Of a stretch of DNA of 14,421 bases, positions 1 to 7,000 are shown piece by piece (within the stretch, counting starts at the first letter, position 1; every line of letters begins with the position of its first letter). The DNA comes from Acidobacteriota bacterium (lineage in GTDB: Bacteria > Acidobacteriota > Terriglobia > Versatilivoradales > Versatilivoraceae), in contig JAPPFQ010000112.1 in assembly GCA_028875135.1 (NCBI GenBank), positions 1 to 14,421 of the forward strand. The letters are read 5' to 3'. The notes beneath the pieces were generated by a model. The model was not told where the DNA came from. It saw only the letters and a list, made by a program, of their open reading frames with translations, and did no database searches. Position numbers and translations under genes: made by a program.

Positions 1-19
1 GTCAATTGTCCCCTCCAAA

Positions 20-49
20 TTGAGTTTCCCGAGGGCACTCTGTTACAAT
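20..49 (+). promoter_or_regulatory. Probable sigma70-type promoter of the cupin operon
   Basis: A -35-like TTGAGT (20-25) and a -10-like TACAAT (44-49) are separated by 18 bp. Transcription would start near 56, about 30 bases before the first start codon at 85. This is the only good promoter-like pair I see ahead of the six-gene plus-strand run. It is a pattern match only. Confidence 0.45.
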
Positions 50-55
50 TTCTCG

Positions 56-70
56 CCTTTAGCCTAAAGG
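56..70. promoter_or_regulatory. 15-bp perfect palindrome over start site and RBS
   Basis: CCTTTAG, one central base, then CTAAAGG form a perfect inverted repeat. It starts where transcription from the 20-49 promoter would begin and includes the AAAGG of the only purine-rich RBS candidate (67-72) before the start at 85. It could be a repressor operator or an RNA hairpin hiding the RBS. Which of these it is cannot be told from sequence. Confidence 0.4.
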
Positions 71-84
71 GGTTTACTTCGATC

Positions 85-459
85 ATGTATTTCAAGGAAA
101 GCGATTCGACCGGGGTCCGGCTGGTGGAGGGTGTCCATGAGGGTCGTGGCGCCATTCGAATACGGTCCTTTTTTGACGACAAGAGCCGCCTGGGGACGCG
201 CTTCCACGTGTGGGAGCTCGATCCGGGGACCAGCGAAGGCGCTCACACCCACGAGGGGGAGGGAGCTCTGGAGGAGGTTTATTACTTCACGCAGGGCCGG
301 GGAAGGATGTGGATCGGAGACGACCACGTGGACGTCGCCGCCGGGGATGCCATCCTGGTTCCTGCGGGGGTGCCCCACGGCTTCGAGAACAACGGGACTT
401 CACCCCTGAGAGTCGTCCTCTTCTTCGGCAAGCCGCAGGCAGACAAACCCCCCTACTAG
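85..459 (+). CDS. Small single-domain cupin protein
   Basis: This 124-residue protein is one complete cupin beta-barrel. Metal-ligand candidates of cupin motif 1 are H54 and H56 with E63 or E64, and motif 2 supplies H98 in the PAGVPHG stretch. The GRGRMWIG and AAGDAILVPAG segments are typical of the fold. Cupins of this size bind a metal and act as isomerases, epimerases, dioxygenases or sugar-binding proteins, so the reaction cannot be assigned. It is the first gene of the plus-strand run, 44 bp before an aldo/keto reductase, and a second cupin lies three genes downstream. The ATG at 85 has a purine-rich AAAGGGG 12 bases upstream and starts the fold at the expected place. No signal peptide is seen, so it should be cytoplasmic. 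Confidence 0.85.
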   Translation: MYFKESDSTGVRLVEGVHEGRGAIRIRSFFDDKSRLGTRFHVWELDPGTSEGAHTHEGEGALEEVYYFTQGRGRMWIGDDHVDVAAGDAILVPAGVPHGFENNGTSPLRVVLFFGKPQADKPPY

Positions 460-463
460 AAGC

Positions 464-486
464 AGTCCCGGAGCGGTGCCGGGACT
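464..486 (+). promoter_or_regulatory. Intercistronic hairpin between cupin and aldo/keto reductase
   Basis: AGTCCCGG (464-471) pairs perfectly with CCGGGACT (479-486) across a 7-base loop, just after the cupin stop and before the next start at 504. No T-run follows, so it is not a classical terminator. It may act as an RNA stability or processing element setting the ratio of the two products. Confidence 0.45.
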
Positions 487-503
487 TGAAATCGCGGCCG
501 GCC

Positions 504-1448
504 ATGAGACTTCGCAAGCTGGGCAGTACCGGATTGACGGCCTCCGAGGTGTCTCTGGGGACGGCCGAGATCGGCCTGGACTACGGATTCAAGGGTTCGC
601 CTCAGTACGGTCGCCCTTCTCTCCAGGACTCGATCCGTTTGATCCACCGGTGTGTGGATCGGGGGATCAATTGGCTGGATACGGCTCGGGCCTATGGCGA
701 CAGCGAGGAGGTGATCGGACGAGCTCTCGAGGACCTGTCTCCCAGACCTCGGATTTCCAGCAAGGTGATCTTCGATGGTCCGGTCGTCGACATGGACGCC
801 GCTACACAGCGGGGCCACGTGTTCGGTTCGATTGAATCCAGCCTGCGGGCTCTTCAGGCGGATTCCATCGACCTGCTCTATATCCACAACGCCACCGAGA
901 AGATGTTGAGAGAGTCCGCCATCCGGGATTCGCTGGAGGAAGCCCGGTCCCAGGGGAAAATCAGGCTGGCGGGAGCCACCTGCTATGGGGAGGAGGACGC
1001 CCTGGCGGTTCTGAAGGACCCGCTGTTCCAGGTGTTGCAGGTTCCGTTCAGTCTGCTCAATCAGCAAATGAGGCAGCGAGTCTTTCCGGAAGCGGCTCGC
1101 AAGGGAGTGGGCATCTTTGTGCGGTCCGTTTTCCTGCGGGGCGTACTCACGCCTCAGATCGATTTTCTGCCCGAGAGGCTGGCTCCGCTTCGAATGCAGG
1201 CCTCCAAGATCTTGCAGGCACTGGGTCCGGAGGTGGACGGCCTGGCCGAGGCCGCCCTGCGATTCTGCCTTTCCCTGCCTGAGATCTCGTCGGTCCTGAT
1301 GGGACTGAAGAACGAGGCCGAGCTGGAGTCCAATGTTTCCTGCCTTTCCCGGGGCGCGCTGCCGGAGGCGGTGATGCCGGCCATGGCGGGGATGGCTTTG
1401 TCCGACCGGACCCTGGTGGACCCCACCTGCTGGCAGGACCTGATCTGA
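504..1448 (+). CDS. Aldo/keto reductase
   Basis: The 314-residue protein is a full-length NAD(P)H-dependent oxidoreductase of the aldo/keto reductase TIM-barrel family, which reduces aldehydes and ketones including sugars. The catalytic tetrad is visible: D59 and Y64 (LDTARAYG), K87 (SSKV) and H128 (LLYIHN). The N-terminal RKLGSTGLTASEVSLG is the usual first strand. The open frame runs upstream to 210 through the cupin gene, but homology starts at the ATG at 504, so I use that start. No clear Shine-Dalgarno precedes it; the bases just before the ATG are the palindrome GGCCGGCC, so translation may be coupled to the cupin. The substrate is unknown. Context with two cupins and exported enzyme-like proteins suggests a sugar or sugar-acid intermediate. 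Confidence 0.9.
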   Translation: MRLRKLGSTGLTASEVSLGTAEIGLDYGFKGSPQYGRPSLQDSIRLIHRCVDRGINWLDTARAYGDSEEVIGRALEDLSPRPRISSKVIFDGPVVDMDAATQRGHVFGSIESSLRALQADSIDLLYIHNATEKMLRESAIRDSLEEARSQGKIRLAGATCYGEEDALAVLKDPLFQVLQVPFSLLNQQMRQRVFPEAARKGVGIFVRSVFLRGVLTPQIDFLPERLAPLRMQASKILQALGPEVDGLAEAALRFCLSLPEISSVLMGLKNEAELESNVSCLSRGALPEAVMPAMAGMALSDRTLVDPTCWQDLI

Positions 1449-1478
1449 AGGAGGCCGCCCCACTCAAGGTGATACTGC

Positions 1479-2465
1479 ATGGCGCCACAAGCCAAATCCA
1501 AGGACCGTTTCCGAAAGGGCCGTGACAGAGGCTGCCGCTTTCTGATGCGACAGTTGAGGCCGGACGAGGGCTTCGGTTCGCCTGAACGCGGGCTGGCGGA
1601 CTACTACAAGGTCCCCTTGGCCTTGATGGTCAGCGGGGCCAGCGCCGAGGCCAACCGCCTGCTGGACTGGATTCGCCGGCACGGTCAGGGCCGGGACGGA
1701 GACTTCGGGCCCCGCTTGCCGGAAACCGACGGGTACTACTACATTTACTACAACATCTGGGTCATCATCGCGGCCCACCGCCAGGGGCACTTCGACCTGT
1801 CTCAAAGGGGCATGGACTTCGTGCTGCGCTTCTACGATGAGGAGAGCGGCGGTTTCTATTCCAGCCCCATCCAGAGGACCGCACGGGTCCTGCAGGACCT
1901 CTGGGTGGTGAGTGGCGGCGGCCAGGCCGCCCTCTACACCGGCCGGATGCGGGAGAGTCTCGGGGTCGGCCGCTGGATGAAGCGGTTGATGGGGCTGCAG
2001 CCCAACTACCCGGAGCAGCTCTATTCGGTCTACAGCCGCGCGGGCGGTCTGCAATCGAACTTCGATCCGGAGGAAGAGATCCGTTTCGTGCTGAACGCCT
2101 CTGCCGAGCGGGACGAATACTTCTTTCATCCCGGTATCGCCGCCGGCTTTCTGGCGAACCTCTACAAGGCGACCGGGCAGGGGGAGTGGCTCCGCCTGGC
2201 GAAGGACTACCTGAGGCTGGCCGAGATTGCCAGCGATTTCAACTACAAGAGCCTGCGGGCCGGAAAGGTGGCCTGGGCCGCCTCCAACCTCTACACCCTG
2301 ACCGGCGAGAGGAAATACGCGGAGATGGCAACCAGGGTGGGCGACAACCTGCTGGCCTCTCAGGCCGAGGACGGCTGCTGGAAATTCGGCGAGATGAGCA
2401 GCAACGACGCCACCGCCGAGATGGTGGTGTGGCTGGACGAGGTGCATCAGGCCCTGGGCGGCTGA
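1479..2465 (+). CDS. Probable alpha/alpha-toroid (six-hairpin or prenyltransferase-like) protein
   Basis: The 328-residue protein has no signal peptide or membrane span. It is rich in aromatic residues and has repeated helical-hairpin units with glycine-aromatic turns (for example DEGFGSPE near residue 30, SGGFYSSP near 128, DGCWKFGE near 305). This pattern is seen in alpha/alpha-toroid proteins such as six-hairpin glycosidases and terpene cyclase or prenyltransferase folds. A very tyrosine-rich stretch, YYYIYYN, lies near residues 87-93. I do not recognise a specific family or catalytic pair. The start at 1479 has AAGGTG seven bases upstream. It sits 30 bp after the aldo/keto reductase gene and 120 bp before the second cupin, consistent with a role in carbohydrate handling. 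Confidence 0.6.
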   Translation: MAPQAKSKDRFRKGRDRGCRFLMRQLRPDEGFGSPERGLADYYKVPLALMVSGASAEANRLLDWIRRHGQGRDGDFGPRLPETDGYYYIYYNIWVIIAAHRQGHFDLSQRGMDFVLRFYDEESGGFYSSPIQRTARVLQDLWVVSGGGQAALYTGRMRESLGVGRWMKRLMGLQPNYPEQLYSVYSRAGGLQSNFDPEEEIRFVLNASAERDEYFFHPGIAAGFLANLYKATGQGEWLRLAKDYLRLAEIASDFNYKSLRAGKVAWAASNLYTLTGERKYAEMATRVGDNLLASQAEDGCWKFGEMSSNDATAEMVVWLDEVHQALGG

Positions 2466-2585
2466 GCGACCATTGATTGGGTATCGGTGCCGGTCCGAGC
2501 ATCTCCCGAGGTAGGGGCCGTTCGGTTGCTCGGTCGAGTTGGCCGCAATCTCACAACTATTTCATTGTAAGGAGGAGAAGACGAC

Positions 2586-2954
2586 ATGCCCTTTATCGAC
2601 ATCAAGGAGCTTCCGGCCCTCGAGCTTCAGCCCGGAGTCCGCCTCCGCACCCCCTACGGCAAGAATCTCATGCTCTCCTACCTGGAGATCGAGGAGGGCG
2701 CCACGGTGCCTCTGCACAACCATCCCCACGAGCAGGGGGGGATCGTGCTGGAGGGAAAGCTGAAGATGACCATCGGAAACCAGACCCGGGTCTGCGAGGC
2801 GGGGTCGATGTTCCTGGTTCCCCCCAACGTCTACCACAAGGCCGTGGCCGTGGGGGGACCCGTGCGGGCGCTGGACATCTTCAGTCCGGTCCGGGAGGAC
2901 TACGCCAAGCTGTCCAACACCTATGTCGGCGACGTCGACGCCGAGACCGGCTAA
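2586..2954 (+). CDS. KdgF-like cupin (possible unsaturated-uronate processing)
   Basis: This 122-residue cupin resembles the KdgF type, a small metalloprotein that helps linearise 4,5-unsaturated monouronates released from pectin or alginate. The motif VPLHNHPHEQGG supplies H44, H46 and Q50, and H84 in PNVYHK completes the metal site. The Gln in the third position is the ligand set known for KdgF. The tail DIFSPVREDY (about 106-115) also matches the KdgF-type ending. The start has the strongest ribosome binding site of the run, AAGGAGGA at 2569-2576. The assignment is family-level. No kdu or kdg pathway genes are in view to confirm uronate use, and a general sugar-binding or isomerase cupin is possible. 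Confidence 0.75.
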   Translation: MPFIDIKELPALELQPGVRLRTPYGKNLMLSYLEIEEGATVPLHNHPHEQGGIVLEGKLKMTIGNQTRVCEAGSMFLVPPNVYHKAVAVGGPVRALDIFSPVREDYAKLSNTYVGDVDAETG

Positions 2955-2983
2955 ACCGCATTTCTCGGGAAAGGTGAAACATC

Positions 2984-4672
2984 ATGCTGAATCGCAGGCG
3001 GTTTCTGCAGAGGGTGGGCGCCGCCGCACCCGTATCCATGGTTTCGGCCGCCGGAAGCCTGTCTTCCGGGCGCCAGGTTGACGGTGTGACGCCGGACGAG
3101 CCTCGCGTGTTCCTGCGGGAGGACTTTCACCACATGTCGGGGATCGCGCCGCCCCTGACCAGGGCGGACGTGACCAAGTCGGTGGACCTGGTTGCCGGCA
3201 CCTCCGTCAACACCCTCATTTTTCAACTGGCTCCCCGGGGGGGAATGTGCATTTACGAAACCAAGGTCGGACAGATGCACGGGAGCAACGTGCGCAAGTG
3301 GAACCATGCGGTGAACTATCGGGACGGCTTGCATGTGCGCCAGTTGGTGCGTGAGGGTTGGGATCGACCCCAGCTCTTCTGCGACCGCTGCCACGAGAAA
3401 GGGATGTTGTTCTTCGCCAGCGCCCACCTCAACCTCGGGGCCGGGGCTGACGAGCGTGCCAGAGGCACGGGCCGCCTCTCCGACTTCGTGCTCGACAGCA
3501 ACCACCTGCGGGTGGGCGAGGATGACGACCCCCGAGCCCGGCATATCTCCCCGGTCCGGCTCAACTTTATCCATCCCGAAGTGCGGGAAGAGCGTCTCCG
3601 CATCTTCGAGGAACTGCTCTCCCGTTACACCACTGACGGCGTCGAGGTGCACTCCGAGGTGCTTCCCCTCTGCCGCTTCGACCAGGTAAGCCGGTGCGCC
3701 CCCCTGCTCACCCGGTGGCTGCGGGACCTGAAGGCCATTGCCGGGAAGGCCGAGCAGGACCAGGGCCGGCGTAAGCGGGTCTACATGCGAATCCCGGCCA
3801 ACCCGCGGGCGTGGGAAGCCGCGGGCCTGGAGGTGCCGGAATGGATTTCGGAGGGGTTGCTGGACGGGCTGATCTGCGCCTCGACCGACCCGGAAGTCTT
3901 CGACCAGGACATCGATATTTCCGAGGTGGTTTCGCTGGCCCGGGGAACCTCCTGTCGGCTGCTCGTCGAGTGCGGGACCACCTTGAAAAAGCGGCGGGAC
4001 GACAAGCCGACCGCCCGGCTGCTGTGGGCGGCGGCCGCCAACGCCTACCACCAGGGAGCGGCCGGATTCGGAATCAACGACATGGTCAGAAGTCAGCAAC
4101 TGGCCTTCCTGGAACACATGGAGGACGCGCTGCGCCCGTTGGGGTCCCCGGAGTTGCTGGAAACCGCCGACAAGATCTACCACGTGCGCGACCAGCCCAG
4201 CAATCCCGCGAATTTCGGATCGGGCCTGCCGGGATTCGATCCCGTGCTTCCCAAGCCGCTCGAAGTGGGACGGCCCCAGGAAGTTCCGCTGCGAGTTGCA
4301 GACGATCTCCGCCGCTGGCACGCCCTGGATCGGCTGAGGTCTGCAAGGCTGAGAGTCCGCATCAACAACCTGGAGCCCTCTCTCAACCGGCTCAGGATCG
4401 AGCTCAACGGCAAGCCGCTGCCCGACTCCATGCTGCGGATCACCGACCTGAACTACCGCTTCATCAAGGAGGGGGTGGCCTACCAGGGCAGTCAGATCTA
4501 CGAGTACCGGCTGTCTCCCGAGTATTACCCGACGCCCGGGGAAAACGTGGTGAAGGTGACCCTGCTGGAGAAGGACCCGGACGTCGATCTGCTGTTCGAG
4601 ATCCGGGACGTGGACTGCTCCATCGAATACCGGCTGCACCGGCATTTCGAGCCGCGGCCCATCGAATATTGA
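2984..4672 (+). CDS. Tat-exported glycoside-hydrolase-like protein, paralog 1
   Basis: The 562-residue protein begins with a twin-arginine signal (RRRFLQR at residues 4-10, then a short Ala/Val-rich segment), so it should be exported folded through the Tat system. Residues ~35-390 look like a TIM barrel of the glycoside-hydrolase-like type. The barrel strand around 216-223 reads TDGVEVHS, with D218 and E221 as candidate active-site acids. Residues ~420-562 look like a beta-sandwich module. It is a clear paralog of the next gene: shared stretches include RRKRVY.RIP, the RL-R-IFEELL helix and the DVDC-IEYR-HR ending. The specific activity and substrate are unknown. RBS AAGGTG lies seven bases before the start, and the gene is 29 bp after the KdgF-like cupin. 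Confidence 0.7.
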   Translation: MLNRRRFLQRVGAAAPVSMVSAAGSLSSGRQVDGVTPDEPRVFLREDFHHMSGIAPPLTRADVTKSVDLVAGTSVNTLIFQLAPRGGMCIYETKVGQMHGSNVRKWNHAVNYRDGLHVRQLVREGWDRPQLFCDRCHEKGMLFFASAHLNLGAGADERARGTGRLSDFVLDSNHLRVGEDDDPRARHISPVRLNFIHPEVREERLRIFEELLSRYTTDGVEVHSEVLPLCRFDQVSRCAPLLTRWLRDLKAIAGKAEQDQGRRKRVYMRIPANPRAWEAAGLEVPEWISEGLLDGLICASTDPEVFDQDIDISEVVSLARGTSCRLLVECGTTLKKRRDDKPTARLLWAAAANAYHQGAAGFGINDMVRSQQLAFLEHMEDALRPLGSPELLETADKIYHVRDQPSNPANFGSGLPGFDPVLPKPLEVGRPQEVPLRVADDLRRWHALDRLRSARLRVRINNLEPSLNRLRIELNGKPLPDSMLRITDLNYRFIKEGVAYQGSQIYEYRLSPEYYPTPGENVVKVTLLEKDPDVDLLFEIRDVDCSIEYRLHRHFEPRPIEY

Positions 4673-4705
4673 CTGCATGGAAGGTATTGGAAAGGACGGG
4701 CAGGT

Positions 4706-6457
4706 ATGAAGCGCAGACATTTCTTGCAAGCTCTGGGCATGGCGGCCCCCGGCGCCGCCCTGGTCCCGCCGGCCGCGGCCGCAAAGCGCCAGGGTGTCTC
4801 GGGGAAGGAGAAGGCGAGCGAACCCAGGGTCTTCTTCTATGACGACGGGCGCCACTACTCCGGACTCTATCAATTCGCTCCGCCGCTGGAAGCTGCCGAT
4901 CTGACCTATGCCGTGGACCAACTGGTCGACAGCGGGGTGGATACCCTGCTTTATTCGGCGGGACTGGAAGGCGGCGCCGTCCAGTACGGCAGCCAAGTGG
5001 CCGCGATGTGGGGCGACAACGTGGACGTCTGGGTCCACCCCATCTTCTACCGCGCCTCCCGCAATCTCCACCAGCTTGTGGCCGACGGCAACGACCCCAT
5101 GCGCATCCTGGCCGAGCGCTGCCACCGGAAGGGGATCTGGTTCATTCCCACCTGTCCGGTCTGCATTATCGGGGGAGGTGAGGAGTCGGAGCGGGGTTAC
5201 GGCAGAAAATCCGAATTCGTATTCGACAACCCCCAGTTCTACGTGGGCGAGGACGATCATCCCCAAGCGCAGTTGCTGGGACGCATGTTCGGCACCGGGC
5301 GGCTCAACTTTCTCCACGCCGAGGTGCGCCGGGAGCGGTTCCGGATTTTCGAGGAGCTGCTGACCCGCTACGAATCCGACGGGGTCGAGCTGGACTTCTC
5401 CCTGGACAACGAATTCGGCCCCTTCTGCCGTTTCGGCGAAGTGGCTCAACTGGCTCCCGTCCTGACGCAGTGGATCCGGGACATCAGGGAAGCAGCCCGC
5501 AAGGCCGAGCAGTCCCAGGGCCGGCGCAAGCGGGTCTATGTCCGGATCCCCTCGGGTCCCCCCTCCATGTGGAGGATTCCCGGATTCGAAGTGGAGACCT
5601 GGGTGTCGGAAAAACTGGTGGACGGCCTGGTCTGCATGAGTCCCTACAAGAAGGAGACTCCCAGGAACAACGTGCTCCTGTTCGACCAGGACCTGGACCT
5701 GTCCGCCGCCGTGAAGCTGACCCGGGGAACCGGTTGCCGGGTGCTGGCGGGGATCACCACCTACCTGGGCCGTCAACTGGAGAGCACGGCGCCGGCTCCC
5801 ATGCTCTGGGGCGCGGCGGCCCTGGCTTACGAGAAGGGGGCCGACGGATTCGGGCTGAGCAGCGGAGGATGGGTGCCCAACGGTTGGCCCTGGACGGCGG
5901 CCGAGTACGAAACTCTCCGCTTGCTGGGGCAGCCCGAGCTGCTGGCCACCGCCGACAAGAACTATCGGGTCCGTTCCCTGGCCCGCAGCACGGGCGACCC
6001 CGAGCCCCTGTTCCCGATTCAGGATCCCATCCTTCCCCAGACACTGCCCGAGGGGAAACCCGTAAACCTGCCCCTGGCCGTGGCCGACGACCTGCCTCGC
6101 TGGCGGGCTCTGGACAGGGTCGAGTCGGTGCGGCTGCGGGTCCGGGTCACCTCCATCGAGCCCTCCCTGGACCAGATGGCCGTCAGCCTCAACGGCCGGA
6201 CTCTGCCGGATGCCATCAGGAACGACATCGACCTGCACTTCAGGGTTCTGAAGAACATGGCCATCGGGCCCTACGGCTACATTCTGGAATACCACCTGCC
6301 TCCCGATCACTATCCCAGAAAGGGGACCAACCAGGTCGGGGTGACCCTGGTCAAGCGGGACCCGAAGATCAGTGGACCTGTCAGCGTGGTGGATGTGGAC
6401 TGCCACATCGACTATCGCCACCATCGGAACTTCGAAGACTCGCCCATCCAGTACTGA
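4706..6457 (+). CDS. Tat-exported glycoside-hydrolase-like protein, paralog 2
   Basis: The 583-residue protein has a Tat signal (KRRHFLQALGMAAPGAALV near the N terminus) and the same architecture as its upstream neighbour: probable TIM barrel (~40-410), then a C-terminal beta-sandwich (~440-583). The equivalent active-site strand reads SDGVELDFS, with D225, E228 and D230. The last position is Asp here where the paralog has His (H223), and a longer segment follows before the conserved FCRF, so the two probably differ in substrate or chemistry. Tandem duplication is the likely origin, with substantial divergence. It is the last gene of the plus-strand run, 33 bp after paralog 1; AAAGGA at 4691-4696 is the RBS candidate. 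I cannot place it in a named GH family from sequence alone. Confidence 0.7.
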   Translation: MKRRHFLQALGMAAPGAALVPPAAAAKRQGVSGKEKASEPRVFFYDDGRHYSGLYQFAPPLEAADLTYAVDQLVDSGVDTLLYSAGLEGGAVQYGSQVAAMWGDNVDVWVHPIFYRASRNLHQLVADGNDPMRILAERCHRKGIWFIPTCPVCIIGGGEESERGYGRKSEFVFDNPQFYVGEDDHPQAQLLGRMFGTGRLNFLHAEVRRERFRIFEELLTRYESDGVELDFSLDNEFGPFCRFGEVAQLAPVLTQWIRDIREAARKAEQSQGRRKRVYVRIPSGPPSMWRIPGFEVETWVSEKLVDGLVCMSPYKKETPRNNVLLFDQDLDLSAAVKLTRGTGCRVLAGITTYLGRQLESTAPAPMLWGAAALAYEKGADGFGLSSGGWVPNGWPWTAAEYETLRLLGQPELLATADKNYRVRSLARSTGDPEPLFPIQDPILPQTLPEGKPVNLPLAVADDLPRWRALDRVESVRLRVRVTSIEPSLDQMAVSLNGRTLPDAIRNDIDLHFRVLKNMAIGPYGYILEYHLPPDHYPRKGTNQVGVTLVKRDPKISGPVSVVDVDCHIDYRHHRNFEDSPIQY

Positions 6458-6463
6458 ATTATT

Positions 6464-6478
6464 GATCCTTGGCGGATC
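6464..6478 (+). terminator. Weak hairpin after the operon's last gene
   Basis: GATCC (6464-6468) and GGATC (6474-6478) form a 5-bp stem with a 5-base loop seven bases after the paralog 2 stop. The following bases are only moderately T-rich. It could help end the operon transcript, but it is too weak to call a confident Rho-independent terminator. Confidence 0.25.
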
Positions 6479-6482
6479 GTCG

Positions 6483-6549
6483 TTCGGTTGTTTCAGGCAA
6501 GCACCACCCCTGCCCTGCCCTGCAGATCATCCGAGTGTGAAACAACGAA
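6483..6549. repeat. Copy of the TTCGGTTGTTTCAGG word with an inverted partner
   Basis: The 15-mer TTCGGTTGTTTCAGG (6483-6497) recurs exactly at 6987-7001, where it is the end of the dispersed repeat. An inverted, one-base-shorter version (TGAAACAACGAA) lies at 6538-6549, so this stretch could also fold as a stem with a ~42-base loop. The two direct copies bracket the pseudogene-like element at 6605-6811. Confidence 0.5.
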
Positions 6550-6601
6550 AGTTTCTGGCCTATCGGGAACAAGGACCGTGTGCCGTGAATTCGAATTTTT
6601 G

Positions 6602-6809
6602 AACATGGATGCACAGGATGCACAGGATAAACAGCACGAGACGCTACGCTTCAGGTAGCAGATCCGCTCGATGATCGGCAGAGTGTTGGAAGCGATCCAT
6701 GAGCCTGGGAGCGGGTACTGGGAAATCCGTGTTGGAAGATAGGCGATGGTTGAGCCCATGGCGCTGGAATTTCTCGCCAAAAATCCTGTGCATCCTGTGC
6801 ATCCATGTT
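6602..6809. repeat. 208-bp element bounded by a perfect 27-bp inverted repeat
   Basis: Bases 6602-6628 are the exact reverse complement of 6783-6809, with 154 bp between. Each arm is built of the 9-bp word GGATGCACA repeated (GGATGCACA, GGATGCACA, GGATAAACA on the left). The arms carry the start and end of the degraded reading frame described separately. It lies in the 539-bp gap between convergent genes. The form resembles a small non-autonomous repeat element, but no transposase or target duplication is evident right at the arms. Confidence 0.7.
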
Positions 6810-6811
6810 AA
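6605..6811 (+). pseudogene. Degraded GxxExxY-type gene remnant
   Basis: Starting at the ATG inside the left inverted-repeat arm (6605), a single frame runs to the TAA at 6809-6811 through two in-frame TAG codons (6656-6658 and 6740-6742). After the first stop it reads IGRVLEAIHEPGSGYWE and then IRV. GxxExxY proteins (about 125 residues, a PD-(D/E)XK nuclease-like family) typically have I-G-x-x-x-E-V-H-x-x-L-G-P-G-L-L-E-x-x-Y at this point. Here the naming motif reads GYWEIRV, with Val for the final Tyr. The frame ends NPVHPVHPC, encoded by the right arm. At about 68 codons the middle of the gene is missing. I read it as a decayed, internally deleted copy. The family match comes from memory of the motif. 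Confidence 0.55.
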
Positions 6812-6880
6812 TAAACCGTCACGCATGCTTGACTGTGAACCGGTTTCCAGCCAACAGAGGTCGTGAATGAAGCCCACCCC

Positions 6881-7000
6881 GGGAGCACGGGTCGGGTTGT
6901 CGGGCCACAGCCCTGTCGATGCGGCAGAGCCGTCCCGCTTCGTGTCCCTTCGTCGTCCTTCGGGTAACTTCGTGGACAACTCTTTTTTCGGTTGTTTCAG
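6881..7000 (+). repeat. ~115-bp dispersed repeat, copy A
   Basis: This stretch matches the reverse complement of 14225-14336. The best part, 6905-6960, has about seven mismatches in 56 positions by eye. It contains four phased 10-bp words at 6938-6977: CTTCGTGTCC, CTTCGTCGTC, CTTCGGGTAA, CTTCGTGGAC. The right end is the word GTTGTTTCAG, and its TTTCAG contains the stop codon of the MFS gene (TCA at 6997-6999 read on the minus strand), so the repeat boundary coincides with the gene end. Confidence 0.75.

Noticed and set aside
210..503. Upstream extension of the aldo/keto reductase frame
   Set aside because: It overlaps the cupin gene in another frame, and the family's N terminus begins exactly at the ATG at 504.
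2951..6424. Very long open frame (1157 codons) on the minus strand
   Set aside because: It is antisense to two genes with clear Tat signals, RBSs and paralogy to each other. Its composition (Gly, Pro, His, Gln and Val rich) is what GC-rich antisense frames give.
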